The translations under genes were made by a program, and so were the position numbers. A stretch of 64,000 bases of DNA from Burkholderiaceae bacterium (lineage in GTDB: Bacteria; Pseudomonadota; Gammaproteobacteria; Burkholderiales; Burkholderiaceae_C). The notes below the pieces were generated by a model. It saw nothing but the letters and a program-made list of their open reading frames with translations. It was not told where the DNA came from and searched no databases. Shown piece by piece: positions 29,595 through 38,568 of this stretch (positions within the stretch are counted from its first letter, which is position 1; every line of letters starts with the position of its first letter). Where the stretch lies: positions 1 to 64,000 of the forward strand of contig JANJVG010000207.1 of assembly GCA_024710165.1 (NCBI GenBank). The letters are read 5' to 3'.

Positions 29595-31157
29595 ATGACC
29601 CAGCCCTACCTGCTGGCCATAGACAACGGCACCCAGAGCGTGCGGGCCCTGCTGTTCGATCTGCACGGCAACCTGGTGGACAAGGCACAGGTGCCCATCA
29701 CCACCTACCAGTCGCCCCAGCCCGGCTGGATGGAGAACGACCCCGAGGCCTTCTGGCAAACGCTGTGCCAGGCCTGTCAGCGCCTGTGGGCCAGCACGGC
29801 GGTGCCCAAGGAGGCGATTGCCGGCGTGGTCGTCACCACGCAGCGCGGCACCACGGTGTCGCTGGGGGCCGACGGGCAGCCGCTGCGCCCCTCCATGATC
29901 TGGCTGGACCAGCGCCGCGCCGAGCTGGCCCCGCGCCTGCCCTGGTGGTGGGAGGCGGCCTTTGCCGCCATCGGCATGCAGGGCACCGTGCGCCACTTCC
30001 AGCGCGAGGCCGAGGCCAACTGGATCGCCCAGCACCAGCCCGACCTCTGGGCGCGCACCGACAAGTTTTTGCTGCTCTCGGGCTACCTGCACTGGCGCCT
30101 GGCGGGGCGCATGGTCGATTCGGTGGCCTCGCAGGTCGGCTATGTGCCCTTTGATTACAAAAAAGGCCGCTGGGCGCCGCCGCACGACTGGAAGTGGCAC
30201 GCCCTGCCCGTGCGCCCGTCCATGCTGCCCGAGCTGGTGCAGCCGGGCACGGTGATCGGCACCGTCACCCCCCAGGCCGCGCAGGACACCGGCATCCCCG
30301 CCGGCCTGCCCGTCGTGGCGGGCGCGGCCGACAAAGCCTGCGAGGTCATCGGCGCGGGCTGCCTCACACCCGAGATCGCCTGCCTGTCCTACGGCACGGC
30401 CGCCACCATCAATACCACCACGCCGCGCTACCTGGAGGCCACGCCCTTCATCCCGCCCTACCAGGCCGCCGTGCCGGGGCACTACAACACCGAGGTGCAG
30501 ATCACGCGCGGCTTCTGGATGGTGAGCTGGTTCAGGGAACAGTTCGGCCAGCACGAGGAGCGGCTGGCGCGAGAGCGCGGCGTGCCGCCCGAAAGCCTGT
30601 TCGATGAACTGGTCAACGCCGTGCCCCCCGGCGCGCAGGGCCTGATGCTGCAGCCCTTCTGGAACCCCGGCATCAAGGTGCCCGGCCCCGAGGCCAAGGG
30701 CGCCGTGATCGGCTTTGGCGACGTTCACACCCGCGCCCACCTGTACCGCGCCATCCTCGAAGGGCTGGCCTACGCGCTGCGCGAGGCCAAGGAGCGCATC
30801 GAAAAGCGCGGCGGCGCGCCCATCGAGCGCGTGCGCGTCTCGGGCGGCGGCTCGCAGAGCGACGCGGCCATGCAGATCACCGCCAACATCTTCAACCTTC
30901 CCTGCGAGCGCCCGCACCTCTACGAAACCAGCGGCCTGGGCGCGGCCATCATTGCCAGCGTGGGCCTGGGGCTGCACCCCGACTTCGCCACCGCCGTGCG
31001 CGCCATGACGCGCATCGGCCAGATGTTCCAGCCCGAGCCAGAGCACGCGCGCACCTACGAGCAGCTCTACCGCCGCGTCTATTGCCGCATGTACGAAAGG
31101 TTGCAGCCCCTGTACCGCGACATCCGCGCCATCACCGGCTACCCTTCGCAAGACTGA
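29595..31157 (+). CDS. FGGY family carbohydrate kinase (glycerol-kinase-like)
   Basis: 520 residues with the two FGGY domains: AIDNGTQSVRALLFD phosphate loop at the N-terminus, the substrate loop MIWLDQRR, and GGGSQSDAAMQ in the C-terminal ATP domain. It phosphorylates a polyol or sugar; its place after a GlpD-like dehydrogenase suggests glycerol or a related triol. It differs from canonical GlpK in the substrate loop, so I give no symbol. AGGAGA precedes the ATG at 29595. Confidence 0.85.
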   Translation: MTQPYLLAIDNGTQSVRALLFDLHGNLVDKAQVPITTYQSPQPGWMENDPEAFWQTLCQACQRLWASTAVPKEAIAGVVVTTQRGTTVSLGADGQPLRPSMIWLDQRRAELAPRLPWWWEAAFAAIGMQGTVRHFQREAEANWIAQHQPDLWARTDKFLLLSGYLHWRLAGRMVDSVASQVGYVPFDYKKGRWAPPHDWKWHALPVRPSMLPELVQPGTVIGTVTPQAAQDTGIPAGLPVVAGAADKACEVIGAGCLTPEIACLSYGTAATINTTTPRYLEATPFIPPYQAAVPGHYNTEVQITRGFWMVSWFREQFGQHEERLARERGVPPESLFDELVNAVPPGAQGLMLQPFWNPGIKVPGPEAKGAVIGFGDVHTRAHLYRAILEGLAYALREAKERIEKRGGAPIERVRVSGGGSQSDAAMQITANIFNLPCERPHLYETSGLGAAIIASVGLGLHPDFATAVRAMTRIGQMFQPEPEHARTYEQLYRRVYCRMYERLQPLYRDIRAITGYPSQD

Positions 31158-31176
31158 AACCGCACAAGGCACCCCC

Positions 31177-32532
31177 GTGAAACGCCTCCTCATCACCACC
31201 CTGCTGGCCGTCAGCGCCACCAGCCCCGCGTGGGCCTGGAGCAACCACGCCCTGGCCAACTACCGCGCCTTCGAGGTCCTGCCCGAAGTCGCCCAGGCCG
31301 CCGCCGTGCCCGCCGAGCCTCTCGAAAGCTTTCTGGCTGCGCAGGCCCAGCCCATCGCCGCCCTGCTGGACAGCCAGGACGCCTGGGCCCGGGCCCACAT
31401 CGCGCACTACCCGCCCCTGCCCGCCGCACTGCGCTTTGATGCCCAGGTGGCGCAGCAAGGCCCGCAGGCGCTGCGCAAGGCCTTTTTGACGGCACTGCGC
31501 GTCTCGCCCGAAAGCCGCCTGGCGCTCTATGTGCAACCCGATCCCTGGGCACCGGCCCCCGACCCCGCCACGCGGCTGGAGCACGATGTCGTCAGCGCCC
31601 TGCCCGCACGCGACAAGGACGGCGGCGGCCACACCTTCGTGCGCCTGCGCGCGGGTGACAGCGTGGCGCCCCTGGCCGTGCTCGCCTCGGCCAGCGACGA
31701 ACCCGACTACGGCATGGACCTGAACCTGTGGGAAGATAGCCCCTCCGACTGGGGCCCGCGCTACGGCTTCGGCAAGATTCCCTTCGGCAACCCGAACCTC
31801 AGCTTCTCCACCCAGGCGCCCTTCCACATGGGCTACCACCATGAATCCAGTGTCATCTACATGGCGGCGGGGTTCTTGAAGCGCACCTACCCGCTGCTGC
31901 GCATCCACCAGTACGCAGGGCTGTCGGAACTGGCGTTTCGCACCGGGCACCCCTACTGGGGCTGGCGCTTTGCCGGGCTGGCGCTGCACTACCTGCAGGA
32001 CCTGACCCAGCCCTACCATGCCAGCCTGGCGCCGGGTTTCTCGTCCACGCGGCTCATCGGCATCAACCTGATGGCCATGCTGGGCATGCCCGGCGCCAAG
32101 AACGACATGGTCATCCTGCTGTCCAACCGCCACTTCGTGCTGGAACGCTATGAAAGCCAGATGATCCAGGCCAGCGCCCTGGCCCGCCAGAGCGGCAGCG
32201 TGGACCAGGCCCTGCGCGACACCAGCACCGACGCCAGCCACCCCACCTGGAGCGAAACCTACGCCCGCCACACCGTCGCCCGGCAGGCCCACGCCCTGGG
32301 CCCCGCCGTGACCGAGCAAATGCTGGCCAGCGTGCAGCCCGGCTACGTCAACGACCCCAGCTTCGACTTCGGCGTGCACGCCAAGGACATCGACCTGGTG
32401 GCCGAAGTCGCCAGCCAGGGCGAAGCGCAGCGCCAGGTGCTGGAATCCACCATCGCCACCCTGATGCGCAACTTTGGCGCGCACAGCCGCAACATGCTGC
32501 GCGGCATCCTGGGAGAGACCACCCCGCCCTGA
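31177..32532 (+). CDS. Exported zinc phospholipase C / S1-P1 nuclease-like protein
   Basis: 451 residues with a Sec signal peptide ending at AWA, so the mature chain would begin with tryptophan (WSNHAL). In zinc-dependent phospholipase C and S1/P1 nucleases, Trp1 is itself a zinc ligand. Further metal-ligand-like groups follow: RLEHD, FHMGYHHES and ALHYLQDLTQPYH, the last close to the family's H-x3-D-x4-H motif. It starts 19 bp after the kinase gene. An exported phospholipase releasing glycerol phosphates fits the cluster, but the family call rests on motifs alone. Confidence 0.6.
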   Translation: MKRLLITTLLAVSATSPAWAWSNHALANYRAFEVLPEVAQAAAVPAEPLESFLAAQAQPIAALLDSQDAWARAHIAHYPPLPAALRFDAQVAQQGPQALRKAFLTALRVSPESRLALYVQPDPWAPAPDPATRLEHDVVSALPARDKDGGGHTFVRLRAGDSVAPLAVLASASDEPDYGMDLNLWEDSPSDWGPRYGFGKIPFGNPNLSFSTQAPFHMGYHHESSVIYMAAGFLKRTYPLLRIHQYAGLSELAFRTGHPYWGWRFAGLALHYLQDLTQPYHASLAPGFSSTRLIGINLMAMLGMPGAKNDMVILLSNRHFVLERYESQMIQASALARQSGSVDQALRDTSTDASHPTWSETYARHTVARQAHALGPAVTEQMLASVQPGYVNDPSFDFGVHAKDIDLVAEVASQGEAQRQVLESTIATLMRNFGAHSRNMLRGILGETTPP

Positions 32533-32564
32533 CCCGGTGCACGCCCGGGTAAGCTATTGCCCCC

Positions 32565-33158
32565 ATGCCCCAGACCCTCGCCGCCCCCGCGCACAGCGAA
32601 CTCATCATCAAAAAGAGCCGCTTCATCGGCTGCGTGCAACCCATGCCCGACCGCGCCAGCGCCCAGGCGCATGTCGATGCGCTGTGGAAAGAACACCCCG
32701 GCGCCGCCCACATCTGCTGGGCGCTGCTGGCGGGGGGCCAGTCTGCCGCCGTGGACGATGGCGAACCCGGCGGCACGGCCGGCCGCCCCATGCTCGACGT
32801 GCTGCGCCACCAGGACCTCGAAGGCGTGCTGGCCACCGTGGTGCGCTACTTTGGCGGCGTCAAGCTGGGCGCAGGCGGCCTGGTGCGCGCCTACACCGAC
32901 ACCGTGGCCCAGGCCCTGCTGACGGCGCCCAAGGTGCAGCTACAGCGCATGAAAACCCTGCAATGCCTGGTGCCCTACGCGCAAGAAGGCCTGCTGCGCC
33001 GCGAGATCGACGCCGCCGGGGCCGAGCTGGTGGACGTGCAGCACGGCACCTTGGTCACCCTGCGCCTGCGCCTGCCCGAAGCCCAAGCCGCCGCTTTTGT
33101 GCAGCGCATCAACGACATCGGCCAGGGCCGCGTGGGCTGGGAAGACGCCACCGGCTGA
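32565..33158 (+). CDS. YigZ/IMPACT family protein
   Basis: 197 residues. N-terminal UPF0029 (Impact) domain with KKSRFIG, DDGEPGGTAGRPML and VRYFGGVKLGAGGLVRAY, then a ferredoxin-like C-terminal domain. Related to yeast YIH1/IMPACT; the bacterial role is not settled, though a link to ribosomes or translation has been proposed. No obvious operon partner. Confidence 0.9.
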   Translation: MPQTLAAPAHSELIIKKSRFIGCVQPMPDRASAQAHVDALWKEHPGAAHICWALLAGGQSAAVDDGEPGGTAGRPMLDVLRHQDLEGVLATVVRYFGGVKLGAGGLVRAYTDTVAQALLTAPKVQLQRMKTLQCLVPYAQEGLLRREIDAAGAELVDVQHGTLVTLRLRLPEAQAAAFVQRINDIGQGRVGWEDATG

Positions 33159-33226
33159 ACCGCTGCCGATTACAGAAACCGCTGCGCGAGCCGATAACCA
33201 GGGAATCCCCTGCCCGGAGTTCCACC

Positions 33227-33442
33227 ATGGACGTTTCCCTCGCCAACAGCATCGTCAACACCGCCACCACGCTGGCCAGCGCCAAAACGTCCGACGCCGT
33301 CAACATCACCATGCTGAAAAAAGCGCTGGACATGCAGGAAGCCACCGCCACGATCATGATCGACGCCATGGCGCAATCCGTGCCCCAGCCCCAGTTGGCC
33401 ACCTCGGGCACGCTGGGGACGCAGGTCAATACCTACGCCTGA
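33227..33442 (+). CDS. Small YjfB-like putative motility protein
   Basis: 71 residues. The pattern MDVSLANSIV, then KTSDAVNITMLKKALDMQE and a tail with LGTQVNTYA is typical of the YjfB family of small proteins annotated as putative motility factors. The preceding GGAG lies at usable spacing from the ATG at 33227. It stands alone, away from flagellar genes, and is too short for many gene finders. Function unproven. Confidence 0.75.
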   Translation: MDVSLANSIVNTATTLASAKTSDAVNITMLKKALDMQEATATIMIDAMAQSVPQPQLATSGTLGTQVNTYA

Positions 33443-33537
33443 AGCCCCATCGCTGGCTGCGCCAACACACGCAGCCAAAGGCCTGAACTGCGCGCGCCGG
33501 TTATAGAACATAGTCAATGAATGTTGTGTAGCTCCCC

Positions 33538-33717
33538 ATGCGCCCCGCATCCACCGCCCGCCTTGCCTCCGCCCTGATGCAACTGGGCACTGCTATGTGC
33601 CTGCTGCCCGTTGTGGCCGTGGTGCTGCTGCGCACCGGTGCGCTGCTGCCGCTCCTTCCCTGGGGTGCGGGCGTCGCGGTACTGGGCATGGCGATCGGGC
33701 TGAGCGCTCGCGACTGA
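33538..33717 (+). CDS. Hypothetical small membrane protein
   Basis: 59 residues encoded from an ATG at 33538: a basic start, then two hydrophobic stretches, TAMCLLPVVAVVLL and a second around LLPLLPWGAGVAVLGMAIGL, suggesting a two-helix membrane hairpin. No family recognised. It ends 23 bp before the restriction-modification gene on the same strand, so the two may share a transcript. GC-rich DNA gives many such frames; the hydrophobic pattern is the only support. Confidence 0.4.
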   Translation: MRPASTARLASALMQLGTAMCLLPVVAVVLLRTGALLPLLPWGAGVAVLGMAIGLSARD

Positions 33718-33740
33718 CACCCCCCGCTATCATCTCCCGC

Positions 33741-36700
33741 ATGGGAGACAACCACACCGCCACAGGCACCCAAGCGCCCGCCGACCACGCCGCCGCCACC
33801 GCCACCGCCGCCCACGCCTTCATCCAGCGCTGGAGCGGCACCACCGCCAGCGAGCTGGCCACTGCGCAAAGCTTTGTGATGGACCTGTGCCAGCTGCTCG
33901 GTGTGGACAAACCCCACCCCACGCCCGAGCAAAGCTACATGTTCGAGCGCCCCGTCACCTTCACGCATGGCGACGGCAGCGCCAGCAGCGGGCGCATTGA
34001 CTGCTACCGGCGCGGCCACTTTGTGCTGGAGGCCAAAAAGCTCAAGGCCGGCAGCCACACCAAGGGTTTTGACGACGGCCTGCTGCGCGCCCGCAGCCAG
34101 GGCGAGGCCTACGCCCGCGCCCTGCCCGCGCAAGAGGGCCGCCCGCCCTTCGTGCTGGTGGTGGACGTGGGCACGGTGATTGAGGTGTATGCCGAGTTCA
34201 GCCGCAGCGGCGGCACCTACACCCCCTACCCCGACCCGCGCAGCCACCGCCTGCAGCTCGCCGACCTGGCCCGGCCCGAGGTGCAAGACCGCCTGCGCCG
34301 CATCTGGACCGACCCCGAAAGCCTCAACCCCGCACGCATCAGCGCCCAGGTCACGCGCGACGTGGCCGCGCTGCTGGCGCGGCTGTCGCAGTCGCTGGAG
34401 GGCGGAGGCAACGCAAATACCAAGCAAAATCAGCTTCAAGCCCTTGTCAATCAAGCGCCAGTAGCTCCTGACATCGTAGCAGCCTACCTCACCCGCTGCC
34501 TGTTTTCAATGTTTGCCGAAGACGTGGAGCTGCTGCCCAAAGGCGCCTTTCTGGGCCTGCTGCAAACCCACCGCGACGACCCCGCCACGCTGCAGCACAT
34601 GCTGCGCATTTTGTGGACCGACATGGACCGGGGCGGCTTTTCTGCCGCGCTGGCAAGAGAAGTGCTGCACTTCAACGGCAAGCTGTTCAAAGGCGCGGGG
34701 AAAGACGGCTACAGCCTGCGGCTCACGCCCGAGCAGGTGGACCTGCTCATAGCAGCCGCCCGCGCCAACTGGCGCGAGGTCGAGCCCGCCATCTTCGGCA
34801 CCCTGCTGGAGCGCGCGCTCGACCCCGCCGAGCGCCACGCCCTGGGCGCGCACTACACGCCCCGCGCCTATGTAGAGCGGCTGGTGCTGCCCACCGTCAT
34901 CGAACCCCTGCGCGCCGACTGGGCCAACGCCCAGGCCGCCGCCCTGGTGCTGGCCCACGAAGCCGCCGCGCTGCAAGGCAAGGCGGCAGACGCCAAACTG
35001 GCCGAAGCCCGCGCCGAGGTCAAAAAATTCCACCATCAGCTGTGCACCACCCGCGTGCTCGACCCAGCCTGCGGCAGCGCCAACTTTTTGTACGTGACGC
35101 TGGAGCACCTGAAGCGCCTGGAGGGCGAAGTCGTCAACCAGTTGGAGGAACTCGGCCACACGCAAGACCAGCTCGGCTTTGAAGGCGAAACCGTCACCCT
35201 GCAGCAACTGCGCGGCATCGAGCTGAACGAACGCGCCGCCGCCCTGGCCGAACTCGTGCTGTGGATTGGCTACCTGCAATGGCACATCCGCACCCGGGGC
35301 GCCGCCAGCGTGGCCGAACCCGTGGTGCACAACTACGGCAACATCGAATGCCGCGACGCCGTGCTGGCCTGGGACGCGCAGGAAGTGGCGTACGACGCCC
35401 ACGGCCAGTTGCTCAGCCGCTGGGACGGCACCACGTTCAAAACGCACCCTGTCACCGGCGAACAGGTGCCCGACGAAGCCGCCCAGGTGCCCCAATGGCG
35501 CTACGCGGGTGCCCGCCAGGCGCAGTGGCCGCAGGCGGATTTCATTGTGGGGAACCCGCCGTTCATTGGCGCCGCCAGCATGCGCGCTGCCCTGGGCGAC
35601 GGCTACGTGCAAGCACTGCGCGGCGCCTGGCCCGAGGTTCCGGAAAGCGCCGACTTTGTGATGTTCTGGTGGCACCACGCCGCCGCCCAAGTGGCCGCAG
35701 GTCACACGCGCCGCATGGGCTTGATCACCACCAACAGCCTGCGCCAGACGTTCAACCGGCGCGTGGTGCAGGCCGCGCTGGACAAGGGCTGCCACCTGCT
35801 CATGGCGATTCCCGACCATCCGTGGGTGGATAGCGCCAACGGTGCTGCCGTGCGCATTGCCATGACGGTAGCCGCGCCCGGTGCGGGCGAAGGGCAGTTG
35901 TTCACGGTAAGGGACGAGCAGCCCGGCGAGCATGGAGAGATGGCCGTCACACTGTCAGAGAGCACGGGCGTAGTTCACGCCGACCTCAGCAGCGGTGCCA
36001 ATGTGGCCAGCGCACTTGGATTGCGCGCCAATGAAAACCTCAGCAATCGGGGCGTACAGCTTTTTGGCGCGGGCTTTATCGTCACACCGGAAGAGGCCAA
36101 CGCACTGCATAGCCCACAACTCATACGCGACTATCGCAACGGGCGCGATCTCACCGCAGAGTCGCGCAATGTGATGGTGATTGATGCCTTTGGCGTGTCC
36201 GCCGAACAACTGCGTGCGCAACATCCCGCCGTCTATCAATGGCTGCTGGAAAAAGTCAAACCCGAGCGCGACCAAAACAACCGTGAGAGCCGCCGCAAAA
36301 ACTGGTGGCTTTTTGGCGAAACCAACCCAAAGCTGCGCAAACAGCTAGCAGGACTGCCCCGCTACATCGCTACCGTCGAAACCGCTAAACACCGCACCTT
36401 TCAATTCCTCGACGCCAGCATCCTGCCGGACAACATGCTGGTCGCCATTGCGGTGAATGACGCTTACACATTGGGCGTGCTCTCCAGCCAATTGCACATC
36501 GAATGGGCGCTCGCAACCGGTGGCACGCTGGAAGACCGCCCCCGCTACAACAAATCCCGCTGCTTCGAAACTTTCCCCTTCCCCGACGAAGACACCGGCC
36601 TGACCCCGCCACTGCGCGAGCGCATCGCCCACCTGGCCGAGCAGATCGACCAGCACCGCAAGCGCGTGCTCGCCCCCGAATCCGGCAACACCGGCCTCAC

Positions 36701-37292
36701 CCTCACCGGCCTCTACAACGTGCTGGCAGCCCTGCGCGAAGGCCGGGCGCTCACGGCCAAAGAGAAAACCCAGCACACCCAGGGCCTGGTGGGCGTGCTG
36801 CGCGAGCTGCACGACGAGCTGGACGCGGCTGTGCTGGCCGCCTACGGCTTGAGCGCCACGGCGGGCACCGACGACATCCTGGCCCACCTGGTGCAGCTCA
36901 ACACCCAGCGCGCGGCAGAAGAGGCCCAGGGCCGCGTGCGCTGGCTGCGGCCCGACTTTCAAAATCCGCAAAATTCACTGCAAAAACAGGAGCTGCTGGC
37001 GCACGAGGATCAAGCGCTGGATGCCTATTCGGATGGTGAAAAACCACTATCAAAACCAGAGCAAACCAAGCCCCAGCAACTCCCCTGGCCTGCCACCTTG
37101 CCCGAGCAGGTGCGCGCCGTGGCCGCCGTGCTAGCCGCCAGCCCCGCGCCGCTCACATTGAGCGCCATCGAAGCGCGCTTCAAAGGCCGTGGCCCCTGGA
37201 AAAAGGGCCTGCCCACGCTGCTGCAAACGCTGGAGGCGCTGGGCCGGGCGCAGGCGGTGCCCACCGGGGGCGAAGTGGCCTGGCGCGGCTGA
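33741..37292 (+). CDS. Single-chain restriction-modification enzyme, MmeI-like (type IIL/IIG)
   Basis: 1183 residues. An N-terminal PD-(D/E)xK nuclease is suggested by [17 protein letters not shown] (D87, E97, K99). A helical spacer with [23 protein letters not shown] leads to the gamma-class N6-adenine methyltransferase: SAM motif [11 protein letters not shown] near residue 440 and catalytic NPPF near residue 604. A target-recognition region and FPFPD near residue 945 follow; the C-terminal 90 residues look like a winged helix. One protein would both cut and methylate, with one recognition region setting specificity. Two interspersed repeats are translated inside it (residues about 228-247 and 1079-1097). 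Confidence 0.85.
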   Translation: MGDNHTATGTQAPADHAAATATAAHAFIQRWSGTTASELATAQSFVMDLCQLLGVDKPHPTPEQSYMFERPVTFTHGDGSASSGRIDCYRRGHFVLEAKKLKAGSHTKGFDDGLLRARSQGEAYARALPAQEGRPPFVLVVDVGTVIEVYAEFSRSGGTYTPYPDPRSHRLQLADLARPEVQDRLRRIWTDPESLNPARISAQVTRDVAALLARLSQSLEGGGNANTKQNQLQALVNQAPVAPDIVAAYLTRCLFSMFAEDVELLPKGAFLGLLQTHRDDPATLQHMLRILWTDMDRGGFSAALAREVLHFNGKLFKGAGKDGYSLRLTPEQVDLLIAAARANWREVEPAIFGTLLERALDPAERHALGAHYTPRAYVERLVLPTVIEPLRADWANAQAAALVLAHEAAALQGKAADAKLAEARAEVKKFHHQLCTTRVLDPACGSANFLYVTLEHLKRLEGEVVNQLEELGHTQDQLGFEGETVTLQQLRGIELNERAAALAELVLWIGYLQWHIRTRGAASVAEPVVHNYGNIECRDAVLAWDAQEVAYDAHGQLLSRWDGTTFKTHPVTGEQVPDEAAQVPQWRYAGARQAQWPQADFIVGNPPFIGAASMRAALGDGYVQALRGAWPEVPESADFVMFWWHHAAAQVAAGHTRRMGLITTNSLRQTFNRRVVQAALDKGCHLLMAIPDHPWVDSANGAAVRIAMTVAAPGAGEGQLFTVRDEQPGEHGEMAVTLSESTGVVHADLSSGANVASALGLRANENLSNRGVQLFGAGFIVTPEEANALHSPQLIRDYRNGRDLTAESRNVMVIDAFGVSAEQLRAQHPAVYQWLLEKVKPERDQNNRESRRKNWWLFGETNPKLRKQLAGLPRYIATVETAKHRTFQFLDASILPDNMLVAIAVNDAYTLGVLSSQLHIEWALATGGTLEDRPRYNKSRCFETFPFPDEDTGLTPPLRERIAHLAEQIDQHRKRVLAPESGNTGLTLTGLYNVLAALREGRALTAKEKTQHTQGLVGVLRELHDELDAAVLAAYGLSATAGTDDILAHLVQLNTQRAAEEAQGRVRWLRPDFQNPQNSLQKQELLAHEDQALDAYSDGEKPLSKPEQTKPQQLPWPATLPEQVRAVAAVLAASPAPLTLSAIEARFKGRGPWKKGLPTLLQTLEALGRAQAVPTGGEVAWRG
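34426..34482 (+). repeat. Interspersed repeat copy inside the MmeI-like gene (first)
   Basis: Plus strand: AAAATCAGCTTCAAGCCCTT, GTCAAT, CAAGCGCCAGTAGCTCC and ATCGTAGCA. Reads in frame as [17 protein letters not shown], in the same frame as the copy inside gluQ. Confidence 0.82.
36979..37029 (-). repeat. Interspersed repeat copy inside the MmeI-like gene (second)
   Basis: Read on the minus strand: AATAGGCATCCAGCGCTTGA, TCCTCG, TGCGCCAGCAGCTCCTG, TTTTTGCA. Opposite orientation to the first copy in the same gene; translated on the plus strand as [16 protein letters not shown] in the linker before the C-terminal winged-helix region. Confidence 0.78.
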
Positions 37293-37371
37293 CGCCCCCG
37301 GGCCGGGGTGCCGGCGGTGCCGGGCAAGGCCCCACCCCGGCGTTTTCTGCGTGAACTTGCTACCATGGCCC

Positions 37372-38463
37372 ATGACTTCCATGCCCCCGAAGCCTGCCGA
37401 TGAAGCCCAGATTCAGGCCGCGCTCAGCGACCCCCGGCGTCTGGCCGCAGTGCGCGACACCGGCTTGCTGGACACCCCCGCCGAAGAAAGCTTTGACCGG
37501 CTGACCCGTCTGGCGGCCAAGCTCACCGGGGCGCCCGTCACTTTCGTGTCGCTGGTGGACGCAGACCGCGATTTCTACAAGAGCGCCTATGGCATGGGCG
37601 AGCCTTTGCGCAGCACGCGCGAGCTGACGGGGCGCACGTTCTGCCACTATGCCCTGGCGTCCGGAGAGGCGCTGATCCTGGAGGACGTGACGCAACTGCC
37701 GGTGTTCAGTGACGTTCCTACGGTCGGGTCGCTGGGGGTGCGGGCCTATGCAGGCGTTCCGCTGCGCACCGAAGACGGAGAAGTGCTGGGGAGTTTCTGC
37801 GCGGTGGATTTCAAGCCCAAACAGTGGACCGAGCAGGACATCGAGGTGCTCGTCGAGCTGGCGCACTCGGCCCTGCGCGAAATCCGGCTGCGCCAGGCGC
37901 TGCAGAACGCCGATGCGCTCAACCAGCAGTTGCTGACGCAGCTGCAAAAGGTCGATGAACTCAACCGGGCATTGAGCGAGCTGGCAACCACCGACGCCCT
38001 GACCGGGCTGCGCAACCGGCGGGCGTTCGACCACAGCCTGCAACTCGAACTGGCCATTGTGGACCGCCGGGATGCCCCGCTGAGCCTGCTCATGCTGGAC
38101 GTGGACCATTTCAAGCGCATCAACGACACCCTGGGCCACGAGGCGGGCGACAAGGTGCTGCTGGCGATCGCCCGGTTGCTCAGCGGCTGTGCCCGGGTCA
38201 TCGACGTCGTTGCCCGCGTGGGCGGCGAAGAGTTTGCCGTGATTCTGCCGAACACCGATGCCCAGGGCGCCCTGGAAGTGGCCGAGCGCATGCGCATCGC
38301 GGTGGCACAGGCCCACTGGCTGGGGCACCCGACAACCATCAGCCTGGGTGTGGCAACGCTGCAGGAGAAGGAAGACGCTGGCGGCCTTTACGCCCGGGCC
38401 GATGCCGCGCTGTACGCTGCCAAAACAGCCGGTCGAAACCGGGTGGTGAGCGCCGAGGGGTGA
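37372..38463 (+). CDS. GAF-GGDEF diguanylate cyclase
   Basis: 363 residues. A GAF sensor domain covers about residues 25-170 (FVSLVDADRDFYKSAYG, CHYALASGEALILED), a coiled coil about 175-205, then a GGDEF domain with active-site GGEEF. The inhibitory site RVID (RxxD) sits five residues before GGEEF, so the enzyme should be subject to product inhibition by c-di-GMP. The GAF signal is unknown. Start at 37372 chosen from the alignment of the GAF N-terminus; a neighbouring ATG at 37364 is in another frame. Confidence 0.93.
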   Translation: MTSMPPKPADEAQIQAALSDPRRLAAVRDTGLLDTPAEESFDRLTRLAAKLTGAPVTFVSLVDADRDFYKSAYGMGEPLRSTRELTGRTFCHYALASGEALILEDVTQLPVFSDVPTVGSLGVRAYAGVPLRTEDGEVLGSFCAVDFKPKQWTEQDIEVLVELAHSALREIRLRQALQNADALNQQLLTQLQKVDELNRALSELATTDALTGLRNRRAFDHSLQLELAIVDRRDAPLSLLMLDVDHFKRINDTLGHEAGDKVLLAIARLLSGCARVIDVVARVGGEEFAVILPNTDAQGALEVAERMRIAVAQAHWLGHPTTISLGVATLQEKEDAGGLYARADAALYAAKTAGRNRVVSAEG

Positions 38464-38568
38464 AGCGGCCCCCGGATGCCTTTTGGGTGGCCGACAGTGC
38501 TTGTCAGCAAAGCGCGAAAGCTTTTGCGGGCTGAAGCACCCGAAGCGGGTGTGCGCCGCAGGGGCGCC

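Noticed and set aside
29562-31259. A 565-codon frame antisense to the FGGY kinase
   Set aside because: Shadow of a conserved gene; composition is that of a complementary frame.
31132-32484. A 450-codon frame antisense to the exported phospholipase-like gene
   Set aside because: No start signal or domain; the plus-strand frame has a signal peptide and metal motifs.
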